A DNA stretch of 64,000 nt from positions 3,437,001-3,501,000 of the forward strand of contig NZ_CP036186.1 of NCBI RefSeq assembly GCF_015291885.1. The letters run 5' to 3'. A model generated the notes under the pieces. That model had not been told where the DNA came from and made no database searches. It saw nothing but the letters and a program-made list of their open reading frames with translations. Source of the stretch: Stutzerimonas stutzeri. GTDB taxonomy: Bacteria > Pseudomonadota > Gammaproteobacteria > Pseudomonadales > Pseudomonadaceae. Positions within the stretch are counted from its first letter, which is position 1. The number at the start of each line of letters is the position of its first letter. The position numbers were made by a program, and so were the translations under genes. Positions 1-9,400 of the stretch are shown one piece after another.

Positions 1-1033
1 GCGCACTGAGGGTGCTCATCACCGCCGCCAGCACGCCGGAGAGGATGATGCCGGCAACCCAAGGGTTGAACAGGATCTTCACCAGTTCGAGGAACACACG
101 CTCACCATTCTGGGTGACTGGCCCCGCCAGTTCCGGGTGCCCGGCGAAGTAGGCAATACCGAAGAAGCCCACCGCCACGGCGCCCGCAAGGGTCATGATC
201 ATCCAGGCCATGCCGATGCGGCGGGCGTTGGGGATGGTCTTGATCGAGTCCGCCGCCATGAAGCGCACCAGGATATGCGGCTGGCCGAAGTAGCCCAGGC
301 CCCAGGCCAGCAACGAGATGATCGCGACGAAAGAGAGCCCGCTGAACATGTCGAAAGCCGCTGGGTTCTGGGTGGCGATGGTGTCCATCGCAGCCCCCAT
401 GTCGCCCAGCGCCAGGATGACGAACACCGGGGTGATCAGCAGCGCGAAGATCATCAGCGTCGCCTGCACGGTGTCGGTCCAACTGACAGCGAGAAAGCCA
501 CCGATGAACACATAGAGGATGGTCGCCGCGGCGCCGATCCACAGTGCGTACTCATACGGCACGCCGAAGCTGCTCTCGAACAGACGTGCACCGGCGACCA
601 CGCCCGAGGCGCAGTAGATGGTGAAGAACACCAGAATCACCAGCGCAGAGAAGATCCGCAGCATGCGGCTCTCGTCCTCGAAGCGGTGCGAGAAGTAGTC
701 CGGCAGCGTCAGCGCGTTGTGGTTGTGCTCGGTGTGCACGCGCAGGCGACCGGCGACGAATAGCCAGTTCAGCCAGGCGCCGACGATCAGGCCGATGGCG
801 ATCCAGCTTTCCGACAGACCGGCGACGAAGATCGCACCGGGCAGGCCCATCAGCAGCCAGCCGCTCATGTCCGAGGCACCGGCCGACAGCGCAGTGACGA
901 AGCTGCCGAGGCTGCGACCGCCGAGGATGTAGTCGTCGAAGTTCTTGGTGGCGCGGTAAGCGACGAAACCGATCAGGATCATCGCCGCGATGTAGATCAG
1001 AAAGGTGATCAGCGTGGGTGTACTGATGCTCAT
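1..1033 (-). CDS. putP: sodium/proline symporter, 3' part cut by window edge
   Basis: Reading leftward from an ATG at 1033, the protein begins MSISTPTLITFLIYIAAMIL and goes on through DDYILGGRSLGSFVTALSAG and ASDMSGWLLMGLPGA, the start of the SSS (sodium:solute symporter) family PutP. It imports L-proline with Na+ across the inner membrane. About 344 codons are present; the family is near 495 residues, so the end lies outside the window. The start follows a GAGGGA ribosome site. It lies downstream of putA on the same strand with a 245-base gap, so proline uptake and breakdown are linked. Confidence 0.93.
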   Translation of the reverse strand, partial: MSISTPTLITFLIYIAAMILIGFVAYRATKNFDDYILGGRSLGSFVTALSAGASDMSGWLLMGLPGAIFVAGLSESWIAIGLIVGAWLNWLFVAGRLRVHTEHNHNALTLPDYFSHRFEDESRMLRIFSALVILVFFTIYCASGVVAGARLFESSFGVPYEYALWIGAAATILYVFIGGFLAVSWTDTVQATLMIFALLITPVFVILALGDMGAAMDTIATQNPAAFDMFSGLSFVAIISLLAWGLGYFGQPHILVRFMAADSIKTIPNARRIGMAWMIMTLAGAVAVGFFGIAYFAGHPELAGPVTQNGERVFLELVKILFNPWVAGIILSGVLAAVMSTLSA

Positions 1034-1191
1034 GTGTGTCCCTCGTTAGTTGTTGTTCGGCGCAACGCGAGCGGACCCACGCTGCACCTTGGCAGAGGGC
1101 GATAGCGAAAAGGCCATCACCTGTGACAGACCCAACCCGGGCCCGTCAGTGGCGGAAGAGCGTCCGCCAACTGTCCAATTGTTGTTGTATT

Positions 1192-1211
1192 CCGGCCGCC
1201 TGAGCGGCCGG
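1192..1211. repeat. perfect 8-bp inverted repeat between putA and putP
   Basis: CCGGCCGC, a 4-base loop CTGA, then GCGGCCGG. It lies 68 bases past the putA stop in the putA-to-putP gap. Neither strand has a T-run after it, so it is not a standard intrinsic terminator; it may stabilise a transcript end or be a protein site. Confidence 0.4.
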
Positions 1212-1278
1212 GAGGTTTAGCGTGATGCGCCAGGTGAATGACCAAGGCCATTCACTCGGTGGTACAGCGTGAATGCGT

Positions 1279-4200
1279 TCAGTCGTCTCCGAGCGACAGC
1301 AGCGAGGCGTTGCCGCCCACCGCTGTGGTGTTGGTGGAGGTGGTGCGCTCGTTGGCGAAGCGCAGCACATAGCTGGGGCCGCCCGCCTTCGGACCGGTGC
1401 CGGACAGGCCGCAACCGCCGAACGGCTGCACGCCGACCACGGCACCAATCTGGTTGCGATTGACGTAGAGGTTGCCGACCCGCGCCAGTTGCTCGATGCG
1501 TTCGGCGGTTTCCTCGTTGCGGCTGTGCACGCCGAGGGTCAGGCCGTAGCCGGTACCGTTGATCGCCGCGACGACCTTTTCCAGGTCCGCCGCGTCGTAG
1601 CGCACCACGTGCAGCACGGGGCCGAACTGCTCCTTCTTGAGCTGGTGAATGCCGTCGATCTCGAAGGCCACCGGTGCCACGAAGTGACCATTGAGGCCAG
1701 CCGGCAACGTCGCTTCGGCGATCAGGCGCCCTTCGCTCTTGAGCTGCTGGATATGCGCCAGCAGGCCTTCGCGGGCTTCCTGGTCGATCACCGGACCGAT
1801 GTCGTTCTCGCGCAGATGGGTCGGGCCAATCTTCAGCTCGGCCATGGCGCCCTTGAGCAGCTCTATCACGCGGTCGGCGATGTCACGCTGCACATAGAGC
1901 ACGCGCAACGCCGAGCAGCGCTGGCCGGCACTGGTGAAGGCGGAACCGACGGCATCCTTGATCACCTGCTCGGGCAGCGCGGTGGAGTCGACGATCATCG
2001 CGTTCTGCCCGCCGGTCTCGGCGATCAGTGTGGCGATCGGGCCTTCCTTCTCGGCCAGCTGGCGATTGATGATGCGCGCCGTGTCGGTCGAACCGGTGAA
2101 GCACACACCGACCACGCGCGGATCGCGACAGAACACGCCGCCCAAGGTGGCGCCGTCGCCCGGCAGGAAGGCGATCGCCTCTTTCGGCAGGCCGGCTTCG
2201 AACATCAGTTCAAGCGCACGCGCAGCGATGAGGCTGGTCTGCTCGGCGGGCTTGGCCAGCACGGTGTTGCCGGCAACCAGCGCGGCGGTGATCTGGCCGA
2301 GGTAGATCGCCAGCGGGAAGTTCCACGGGCTGACGCAGACGAACACGCCGCGGCCTTCATGGAACAGCTCGTTGCGCTCGCCGGTCGGGCCCTTCAGCTC
2401 TTCGCGGCCGAGCTTCTGCCGCGCCTGCTGCGCGTAGTAACGGCAGAAATCCACCGCCTCGCGTACTTCGTCGATACCGTCCTGCAGCGACTTGCCGGCT
2501 TCCACGGTACACAGCGCCATCAGCTCGGCGCGGTGCTGCTCCAGCAGATCACCCAGACGCTCCAGCACTGCGGCACGGGCTTCCACCAGCGTGGCATTCC
2601 AGGTCGGCCAGTAAGCTGCCAGGCGATCAACGGCCTGGCGCGCCTGCTCGGCGCTGGCGAACTGGGCCTGGCCGACAACCTTGTTCAGGTCATAGGGGCA
2701 ACGCACCTCGGACGGCGTACCGGCGAGCCTCTGCCCGCTGATGACCGGCGCAGCCTGCCACTGGCGCTCGAGGAAAGGTTGGTAGGCGCTGGCCAGGTCG
2801 TTCCATTGGTTCTGGATATTCATGTTGATCCCTTGGGAGTTCTTGCGATTGCCGAACAGCGCCGGCGGCAGCGGAATGCGCGGGTTGCCAGGTGCGGCGA
2901 ATCTGCGTAGCTGGGTTACCGGGTGATCGATCAGCGATTCGACCGGCACGCGCGGGTCGACCAGCTGGTGGACGAACGATGAGTTGGCACCGTTCTCCAG
3001 CAGGCGACGCACCAGATAGGGCAGCAGGTCCTTGTGCGCACCGACCGGGGCGTAGATCCGGACGTTGCGGGCGTACTTCTCGATCACCGTGTCGTACAGG
3101 GCATCGCCCATGCCGTGCAGGCGCTGGAACTCGAACTCGCGCGGCTGTGAGGTTTCCTCGGCCATGGCCAGGATGCAGCTGACAGTGTGTGCGTTGTGGC
3201 TGGCGAACTGCGGGTAGATCACCCCACGGGTGTGCTCGGACAACAGGTAGCGCGCGCAGGCGAGGTAGGAGGTGTCGGTACCTTCCTTGCGGGTATAGAC
3301 GGGGTAGCCATCCAGGCCCTGGACCTGGCACTGCTTGATCTCGCTGTCCCAGTAGGCGCCTTTAACCAGCCGCAGCGGAATACGCTCGCCAAGCTCGCGA
3401 CCGAGCAAGGTCAACCAGACCAGCACCGGCAGGCAGCGCTTGGAATACGCCTGGATGACCAGGCCAAACTCACCCCAGCCGGCGATGGCCGGATCACGCA
3501 GGAGCTTTTCGTACAGTTCCAGCGACAGCTCGAGGCGATCGGCCTCCTCCGCATCGATGGTGATCCCGACATTGCGCTGACGGGCCAGCACGGCCAGCTC
3601 ACGAACACTGCCGAACAGCTCGCTGAGCACGCGCTCGCGCTGGGCGACTTCATAGCGCGGATGCAGCGCCGACAACTTGATCGATACCGACGGACGCGGG
3701 CCCTTGCCGACCTGCGGCTCGGCGCCGACGGTTTCCACGGCCTGACGGTAGTCGGCCATGTATTTGGCGGCGTCTTCGGCAGTCAGTGCCGCCTCACCGA
3801 GCATGTCGAACGAATAGGTGTAGCCCTTCTCGCGCTGAGGACGGCCATTCTTCAGCGCTTCGGAAATGGTCCGGCCAAGCACGAACTGCTTGCCCATCAG
3901 TTTCATCGCCTGGTTCATTGCGCTGCGGATCACCGGCTCGCCGGAGCGCTTGAGCAGGCGACCGATGACGTTCTTCGGGCGGCCATCGGCGTTTTCCGGA
4001 TCGACCACCTTGCCGGTCATCACCAGCCCCCAGGCGGCGAAATTAACCAGCACGTTGTCGCTCTGGCCGAGGTGACGTTCCCATTCGGCGGCGTTGAGCT
4101 TGTCGCGAATCAGCGCGTCAGCCGTGGCGGCATCCGGCACGCGCAGCAGCGCTTCGGCCAGGCACATCAGCATCAGCCCTTCCTGGGTGTCCAGGCTGTA

Positions 4201-4440
4201 CTGGCGCAGCAACGCATCGAGGGTATCGACGGCATTGTCACGCCCGCGCACCGCCTCGATCAGGCTGCGCGCTCGCTCGCGAATACCGGCAATGCCAACC
4301 TCACCGGGATCGGCAAGCTGCAGCAGTTCGGTGAGATATTGCGCCTCGTCAACGGCGTAGTTGGCGCTGATGGCGGGAAAGAATTCCGCGGCTTTCTGGT
4401 TGGCGAAGGCGCCTTCCAGCACGTGACCGGCCTTGAACAT
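1279..4440 (-). CDS. putA: bifunctional proline dehydrogenase / P5C dehydrogenase, short form
   Basis: 1053 residues. It oxidises proline to pyrroline-5-carboxylate (FAD domain) and then to glutamate (NAD domain), on the inner face of the membrane. The N-terminal half has the PRODH signatures SIKLSALHPRYE and GAYWDSEIKQ. The second half, beginning near residue 540, has the aldehyde dehydrogenase features NTVLAKPAEQTS, FTGSTDTARI, ETGGQNAM and the catalytic Cys842 in SAGQRCSALR. The protein starts directly with the PRODH arm: the ribbon-helix-helix DNA-binding domain of E. coli PutA (about 1320 residues) is absent, so it is not its own repressor. This agrees with an AraC-type regulator next door. 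The start follows AGAGGAG. Confidence 0.96.
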   Translation of the reverse strand: MFKAGHVLEGAFANQKAAEFFPAISANYAVDEAQYLTELLQLADPGEVGIAGIRERARSLIEAVRGRDNAVDTLDALLRQYSLDTQEGLMLMCLAEALLRVPDAATADALIRDKLNAAEWERHLGQSDNVLVNFAAWGLVMTGKVVDPENADGRPKNVIGRLLKRSGEPVIRSAMNQAMKLMGKQFVLGRTISEALKNGRPQREKGYTYSFDMLGEAALTAEDAAKYMADYRQAVETVGAEPQVGKGPRPSVSIKLSALHPRYEVAQRERVLSELFGSVRELAVLARQRNVGITIDAEEADRLELSLELYEKLLRDPAIAGWGEFGLVIQAYSKRCLPVLVWLTLLGRELGERIPLRLVKGAYWDSEIKQCQVQGLDGYPVYTRKEGTDTSYLACARYLLSEHTRGVIYPQFASHNAHTVSCILAMAEETSQPREFEFQRLHGMGDALYDTVIEKYARNVRIYAPVGAHKDLLPYLVRRLLENGANSSFVHQLVDPRVPVESLIDHPVTQLRRFAAPGNPRIPLPPALFGNRKNSQGINMNIQNQWNDLASAYQPFLERQWQAAPVISGQRLAGTPSEVRCPYDLNKVVGQAQFASAEQARQAVDRLAAYWPTWNATLVEARAAVLERLGDLLEQHRAELMALCTVEAGKSLQDGIDEVREAVDFCRYYAQQARQKLGREELKGPTGERNELFHEGRGVFVCVSPWNFPLAIYLGQITAALVAGNTVLAKPAEQTSLIAARALELMFEAGLPKEAIAFLPGDGATLGGVFCRDPRVVGVCFTGSTDTARIINRQLAEKEGPIATLIAETGGQNAMIVDSTALPEQVIKDAVGSAFTSAGQRCSALRVLYVQRDIADRVIELLKGAMAELKIGPTHLRENDIGPVIDQEAREGLLAHIQQLKSEGRLIAEATLPAGLNGHFVAPVAFEIDGIHQLKKEQFGPVLHVVRYDAADLEKVVAAINGTGYGLTLGVHSRNEETAERIEQLARVGNLYVNRNQIGAVVGVQPFGGCGLSGTGPKAGGPSYVLRFANERTTSTNTTAVGGNASLLSLGDD

Positions 4441-4569
4441 GCGCCGCTCCTCTTATGATTGTGTCTGCTTATAGGTCTAGTCCACGGCCAGGCTGTTGGT
4501 GCAGCACAAGACAATGAGCCAGGTCGGGAGACGGAATGTAGGGGCAGCACGACGCGTCGTTCTTGCGCA

Positions 4570-4603
4570 AAACTACGGAAGTTTTACGAAAAACTACGAA
4601 AGC
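4570..4603 (-). promoter_or_regulatory. 21-bp-phased direct repeats upstream of putA, candidate PruR operator
   Basis: AAAACTACGGAAG (4570-4582) and AAAACTACGAAAG (4591-4603) are direct repeats whose starts are 21 bases apart, two helical turns, as is usual for AraC-family half-sites. Between them is a partial palindrome, AGTTTT-ACGA-AAAACT. A TATAAG -10-like box for putA lies at 4468-4473 with no good -35, as expected for an activated promoter. Assignment to PruR is inferred from position. Confidence 0.5.
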
Positions 4604-4703
4604 CGGGCGCGGAAATGCGGTGGTAATGAAAGCGCACCAGGATGGCGCAGAAATATGTCCCAAGTAGCTGAAGAGCCCGAAAACAGCGCGATCAGAAGAA
4701 AGC

Positions 4704-5501
4704 TCAGGAGTCGGACTTGCGCAATCCGCGAGGAGTCAGACCGAGGTAGCGGCGAGTTGCCGTGGTCAATGCGCTCTGGCTGGAGAAACCGCACTCCTCG
4801 GCAATCCGCACCAGTGGCAGCGGCGTTTCGCGCAGCAGGCGGGCGGCACGGTCGAGACGGGTCTTGAGCAGGTACTGGTGCGGCGTGAGGCCGACGCAAT
4901 CCTTGAACTGGGCGTGGAAGTGGCTGGGGCTGAGGCAGACGACCTGGGCCAGCTCGGCGACCGTGATGCGTCGCGCCAGGTTGTCCTGAATATGGCTGTC
5001 CAGCCGCTGCAGATCGAGCGGTCCGGCCGGACGCTGCACTGACTCGCCGAACAGTCGCAGGTGCAGTGCCCGCAACAGCACGCCGCCCAGCGCCCGGGCC
5101 AGCAGCGGGTCGCTGCCGTAGCGCGCCAGCTCGGCACCGGCGTAGGCCAGCAGGTTCTGGAAATCGGCATCCAGCGCCGGGTAGCGTGGCGCTTCGAACA
5201 GCCGGGCCAGCAGCTCGGGGTCCTCGGTGCCGACATCCTGCTCGTCGAGATCGATGATCAGCATGCGGTTGTCGCCCATGCCGGCGAAGCCATGATCGGC
5301 ATCGCCCGGCACCAGACAGGCGCGCATCCGGCAGACTTCGCCACCGGAGCCATTGACCTCGAATTCCGCGCGCCCAGAAAGCGACATCACCAACTGGTGA
5401 TAGTCGTGGGCGTGCTGGTGAGTCTGGTCATCCAGGCGAAGCAGACGGGCGTTGAGCATGATGGGCACCTGTGCGTGCAAGCACTGTACCGAAGCCGGCA
5501 T
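4704..5501 (-). CDS. pruR: AraC/XylS-family regulator, likely the proline utilisation activator PruR
   Basis: 265 residues from the ATG at 5501, which follows a GGGGGTGGG ribosome site. The N-terminal part looks like a cupin effector domain (HQHAHDYHQLVMSLSGRAEFEV). The last 100 residues carry the two AraC helix-turn-helix motifs (ITVAELAQVVCLSPSHFHAQ and LPLVRIAEECGFSSQSALTT). In P. aeruginosa the PruR gene sits between putA and asrA and activates put genes with proline; the same arrangement here supports the name. Other in-frame starts are at 5459, 5537 and 5564; the two longest run into the candidate asrA heat-shock promoter, so 5501 is preferred. Confidence 0.8.
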   Translation of the reverse strand: MPASVQCLHAQVPIMLNARLLRLDDQTHQHAHDYHQLVMSLSGRAEFEVNGSGGEVCRMRACLVPGDADHGFAGMGDNRMLIIDLDEQDVGTEDPELLARLFEAPRYPALDADFQNLLAYAGAELARYGSDPLLARALGGVLLRALHLRLFGESVQRPAGPLDLQRLDSHIQDNLARRITVAELAQVVCLSPSHFHAQFKDCVGLTPHQYLLKTRLDRAARLLRETPLPLVRIAEECGFSSQSALTTATRRYLGLTPRGLRKSDS

Positions 5502-5526
5502 GAAGTGCCCACCCCCACGCGACGGG

Positions 5527-5555
5527 ATTGAAATCATCTGCGCCACCACCCATCT
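5527..5555 (+). promoter_or_regulatory. candidate RpoH (sigma-32) heat-shock promoter of asrA
   Basis: ATTGAAA (5527-5533), 14 bases, then ACCCATCT (5548-5555). The sigma-32 consensus is CTTGAAA, 11-16 bases, CCCCATNT, so each box has one mismatch. The asrA start codon is 29 bases downstream. AsrA belongs to the heat-shock response in P. aeruginosa, which fits. Confidence 0.6.
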
Positions 5556-5584
5556 AAGGTGCACGTATTCGCAACGGGTGCCGC

Positions 5585-7972
5585 ATGAACGACGACGTCA
5601 ATCAGGATCATATCGAGCAGGAAATCATCTCCTCCAACGGTCTCGTACTGCCCGATCAACAGCAGCCGGACAAGCTCTACATCATCCCGGTGCACAACCG
5701 GCCGTTCTTCCCGGCGCAGGTGTTGCCGGTGATCGTCAACGAAGACCCCTGGGCCGAAACCCTGGATCGCGTAGCGAAGACGCCGCATCAGCGAGTGGCC
5801 CTGTTCTTCGTCGATTCGCCAGTGCTGGACATGGCCACGTTCGACCCGGACAGCCTGCCCGAACACGGCACCATGGTCCGTGTGCACCACGCCTCACAGG
5901 AGGGTGGCAAGCTGCAGTTCGTCGCCCAGGGCCTGGCGCGGGTGCGCATCCGCGGCTGGCTGCGGCGCAAGCCGCCGTATCTGGTAGAAGTCGATTACCC
6001 GAAGAGCGATGACGACCCGCGTGACGAGGTGAAGGCCTACGGCATGGCGCTGATCAACGCGATCAAGGAGCTGCTTCCGCTCAACCCGCTGTACAGCGAG
6101 GAACTGAAGAACTACCTGAACCGCTTCAGCCCCAACGACCCGTCGCCGCTTTCGGACTTCGCTGCCGCGCTGACCACCGCGCCTGGCGTGGAGTTGCAGG
6201 AAGTGCTGGATACCGTGCCAGTGCTCAAGCGCATGGAGAAGGTGCTGCCGCTACTGCGCAAGGAAGTGGAAGTCGCCAGGCTACAGAAGGAGCTGACCGG
6301 TGAGGTGAATCGCAAGATCGGCGAGCGTCAGCGCGAGTTCTTCCTAAAGGAACAGTTGAAGATCATCCAGCGCGAGCTGGGCATCACCAAAGACGACAAG
6401 AGCGCCGATGCCGACGAGTTCCGCGCTCGCCTCGAAGGCAAGGTGGTGCCGCCCGCCGTGCAAAAGCGCATCGACGAGGAGCTGAACAAGCTGTCGATTC
6501 TCGAGACCGGTTCGCCGGAATACGCCGTCACCCGCAACTACCTGGACTGGGCCACCGCCCTGCCCTGGGGGGTGTACGGCAAAGACAAGCTCGACCTCAA
6601 GCGCGCGCGCAAGGTACTGGACAAGCACCACGCCGGTCTCGATGACATCAAGAACCGCATTCTCGAGTTTCTCGCCGTCGGCGCTTTCAAGGGCGAGATC
6701 GCCGGCTCCATCGTGCTGCTGGTAGGCCCGCCGGGCGTGGGCAAGACCAGTATCGGCAAGTCCATTGCCGAATCACTCGGCCGGCCGTTCTATCGTTTCA
6801 GCGTCGGCGGTATGCGCGACGAGGCGGAGATCAAGGGTCACCGTCGTACCTACATCGGAGCCCTGCCCGGCAAGCTGGTGCAGGCGCTCAAGGATGTCGA
6901 GGTGATGAACCCGGTGATAATGCTCGACGAGATCGACAAGCTCAGCAGCAGCTACCAGGGCGATCCGGCCTCGGCGCTGCTGGAGACGCTGGACCCGGAA
7001 CAGAACGTCGAATTCCTCGACCATTACCTGGACCTGCGCCTGGACCTGTCCAAGGTGCTGTTCGTCTGCACGGCCAACACGCTGGATTCGATTCCCGGCC
7101 CGCTGCTCGATCGCATGGAGGTGATCCGCCTGTCCGGCTACATCGCCGAGGAGAAGCTGGCCATCGCCAAGCGTCACCTGTGGCCCAAGCTGCTGAACAA
7201 GACCGGCGTGCCCAAGCAACGCCTGGCCATCAGCGACAGCGCCATGAAAGCGGTGATCGAAGGCTATGCCCGTGAAGCAGGTGTGCGTCAGCTGGAGAAG
7301 CAGCTGGGCAAGCTGGTGCGCAAGGCAGTGGTGCAGCTGCTGGAAGCCCCCCAAGCGGAGCTGAAGATCACGCCGAAGGACCTGGAAAGCTACCTCGGCA
7401 AACCGGTGTTCCGCAGCGAACAGGTGCTCTCCGGCGTAGGTGTGATCACGGGGTTGGCCTGGACCAGCATGGGCGGCGCCACACTGCCGATCGAGGCCAC
7501 GCGCATCCATACGCTCAACCGCGGATTCAAGCTCACCGGTAAGCTCGGTGACGTGATGAAAGAGTCGGCAGAGATTGCCTACAGCTACGTCAGCTCGAAC
7601 CTGAAAGCCTTCAAGGGCGACCCGCAGTTCTTCGACCAGGCCTTCGTCCATCTGCACGTGCCGGAAGGCGCCACACCGAAGGACGGCCCCAGCGCCGGCA
7701 TCACCATGGCCAGCGCGCTGCTCTCCCTGGCGCGTAACCAGCCTCCGAAGAAAGGCGTGGCCATGACCGGCGAGCTGACGCTGACCGGCCACGTGCTGCC
7801 GATCGGCGGAGTGCGCGAGAAGGTCATCGCCGCGCGGCGGCAGAAGATCTTCGAGCTAATCCTGCCGGAAGCCAATCGCGGCGACTTCGAAGAACTGCCA
7901 GACTATCTCAAGGAGGGTCTGACTGTGCATTTCGCCAAGCGCTTCGCCGACGTGGCCAAGGTGCTGTTCTGA
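5585..7972 (+). CDS. asrA: AsrA, Lon-like ATP-dependent serine protease
   Basis: 795 residues with the Lon architecture: N-terminal LON substrate domain, a coiled segment (ERQREFFLKEQLKIIQRELG), AAA+ ATPase with Walker A GPPGVGKT near residue 380 and Walker B VIMLDEID, and a C-terminal peptidase domain with Ser703 (GPSAGI) and Lys746 (VREKVIAA) as the dyad. Position beside pruR and icp identifies it as the second Lon-type protease AsrA rather than housekeeping Lon, which sits by clpX. In P. aeruginosa AsrA is induced by aminoglycosides and heat and aids short-term survival. The gene is divergent from pruR and has a heat-shock promoter match. Confidence 0.9.
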   Translation: MNDDVNQDHIEQEIISSNGLVLPDQQQPDKLYIIPVHNRPFFPAQVLPVIVNEDPWAETLDRVAKTPHQRVALFFVDSPVLDMATFDPDSLPEHGTMVRVHHASQEGGKLQFVAQGLARVRIRGWLRRKPPYLVEVDYPKSDDDPRDEVKAYGMALINAIKELLPLNPLYSEELKNYLNRFSPNDPSPLSDFAAALTTAPGVELQEVLDTVPVLKRMEKVLPLLRKEVEVARLQKELTGEVNRKIGERQREFFLKEQLKIIQRELGITKDDKSADADEFRARLEGKVVPPAVQKRIDEELNKLSILETGSPEYAVTRNYLDWATALPWGVYGKDKLDLKRARKVLDKHHAGLDDIKNRILEFLAVGAFKGEIAGSIVLLVGPPGVGKTSIGKSIAESLGRPFYRFSVGGMRDEAEIKGHRRTYIGALPGKLVQALKDVEVMNPVIMLDEIDKLSSSYQGDPASALLETLDPEQNVEFLDHYLDLRLDLSKVLFVCTANTLDSIPGPLLDRMEVIRLSGYIAEEKLAIAKRHLWPKLLNKTGVPKQRLAISDSAMKAVIEGYAREAGVRQLEKQLGKLVRKAVVQLLEAPQAELKITPKDLESYLGKPVFRSEQVLSGVGVITGLAWTSMGGATLPIEATRIHTLNRGFKLTGKLGDVMKESAEIAYSYVSSNLKAFKGDPQFFDQAFVHLHVPEGATPKDGPSAGITMASALLSLARNQPPKKGVAMTGELTLTGHVLPIGGVREKVIAARRQKIFELILPEANRGDFEELPDYLKEGLTVHFAKRFADVAKVLF

Positions 7973-8181
7973 GAGGTGCAGCAGGCCTATAGCGAGCATT
8001 CCCCGCGAGGGCGCGCCTCCCGCTGGTGCGGTGGGCGGCCTGGCCTCGCGGCGTTGTCTTACGATCGGGAGTACTGGATCGCCCGCGGTACATCCACCAT
8101 TCCACGGTCCGCAACGCCTGCTTGCCGGTGCTCGGCCTCTTTTGGGCTATGCTTCCCACTCCATTCCGACCGGTGCCGATC

Positions 8182-8583
8182 ATGCCTTTCGACATCCCTC
8201 GCCTATTGCTGCCCGCCAGTTTCGCCCTGCTCGCGGCTTGCTCGAGCAGCGACAAGACGGCCTCCAGTGTGGTACTCGGCGACGACAACCGCTGCCCGCA
8301 AACGCTGCAGAGCGGCCAGCAACTCATCGTCAGCCTGCCGAGCAACCCGACCACCGGCTTTCGCTGGGTTCTGCATGAAGCCGCAGCGGAACAACTGCGC
8401 AGCCTCGGCCCCGAAGTGTTCAGCAATCCGAAAGGTGACATGATCGGCGGTGACGGCCTGTCGACCTGGCGCTTCGAGGCACAGAAGTCCGGCAGCGGCC
8501 GGCTGTACCTCACCTATCAGCGCCCGTGGGAGGCCGACGCCGAGCCAGCGGGCATGTTCGATTGCCGGATCGAGGTACGCTGA
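8182..8583 (+). CDS. icp: chagasin-family inhibitor of cysteine peptidases, lipoprotein
   Basis: 133 residues. Residues 1-20 form a lipoprotein signal ending in the lipobox LLAAC. The body has the chagasin/ICP loops NPTTGFRW and [19 protein letters not shown] plus YQRPWE, the wedges that enter a papain-type active site. It is therefore a likely outer-membrane or periplasmic protease inhibitor. The same gene follows asrA in P. aeruginosa. The ribosome site is weak (GGTG). A longer in-frame ATG upstream would spoil the signal peptide. Confidence 0.85.
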   Translation: MPFDIPRLLLPASFALLAACSSSDKTASSVVLGDDNRCPQTLQSGQQLIVSLPSNPTTGFRWVLHEAAAEQLRSLGPEVFSNPKGDMIGGDGLSTWRFEAQKSGSGRLYLTYQRPWEADAEPAGMFDCRIEVR

Positions 8584-8656
8584 GTCGGGCAGAGCCCGCG
8601 GCGAGCGTGGTTTCGGCTACAATGCCGCCCCGTTTTCACACACGCCCGCCGACACC

Positions 8657-9400
8657 GTGAGTCACGATCCCGACCGTCTGTTCGCCCAGCCCCTGCCCCG
8701 CATTCAGGACTTCGTTTTCAACGAGGACGTGGTGCGGGTGTTTCCCGACATGATCAAGCGCTCTGTGCCCGGTTACCCGACCATCGTCGAGAACATCGGC
8801 GTGATCGCCGCTCAGTTCGCACAGCCGCATACTCATCTGTATGACCTGGGCTGCTCGCTGGGCGCTGTGACCCAGGCATTGCGGCGCCACGTGACGGCCG
8901 AAAACTGCCAGGTCGTCGCCGTGGACAACTCCGCGGCAATGGTCGAGCGCTGCCGCGAATACCTCCACGGGCAGGACTCTATGTTCCAGGAGCTGTTGCC
9001 GGTCGACGTCATCGAGGGCGACATCCTGGCTCTGCAGTTCCAGCCCAGCTCGCTGGTGGCGCTAAACTTCACCCTGCAGTTCATCGCACCGGAACAGCGC
9101 CCGGCGCTGCTCAGCCGCATTCGCCAGGCACTGGTACCCGGTGGCGCGCTGATCTTGTCGGAAAAGCTGCGCTTCGAAGATGAAGACGAGCAACAATTGC
9201 TGACCGACCTGCACATCGCCTTCAAGCGCGCCAATGGCTATAGCGAACTGGAAATCGCCCAGAAACGCAGCGCCATCGAGAACGTGATGAAGCCCGACAG
9301 CCTGGAAACCCATCGCCAACGTCTACTGGATGCCGGCTTCTCTAAAGTCGTGCCCTGGTTCCAGTGCCTGAATTTCGCCTCGCTGATCGCCCTGCCATGA
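8657..9400 (+). CDS. cmoA: carboxy-S-adenosyl-L-methionine synthase
   Basis: 247 residues from a GTG start. A class I methyltransferase fold with [15 protein letters not shown] (SAM loop), [14 protein letters not shown] and [12 protein letters not shown]. CmoA turns SAM and prephenate into carboxy-SAM for cmo5U34 formation in tRNA. The N-terminus [18 protein letters not shown] is family-typical. No clear ribosome site precedes the GTG. It overlaps cmoB by four bases (ATGA), so the two are translationally coupled. Confidence 0.93.
   Translation: MSHDPDRLFAQPLPRIQDFVFNEDVVRVFPDMIKRSVPGYPTIVENIGVIAAQFAQPHTHLYDLGCSLGAVTQALRRHVTAENCQVVAVDNSAAMVERCREYLHGQDSMFQELLPVDVIEGDILALQFQPSSLVALNFTLQFIAPEQRPALLSRIRQALVPGGALILSEKLRFEDEDEQQLLTDLHIAFKRANGYSELEIAQKRSAIENVMKPDSLETHRQRLLDAGFSKVVPWFQCLNFASLIALP

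Noticed and set aside
1273..2910. Long open frame (545 codons) opposite putA
   Set aside because: Antisense shadow of a high-GC gene: low-complexity, no domain, and putA on the other strand is certain. Similar shadows opposite lepA, argG, hom and rplS-trmD were dropped for the same reason.
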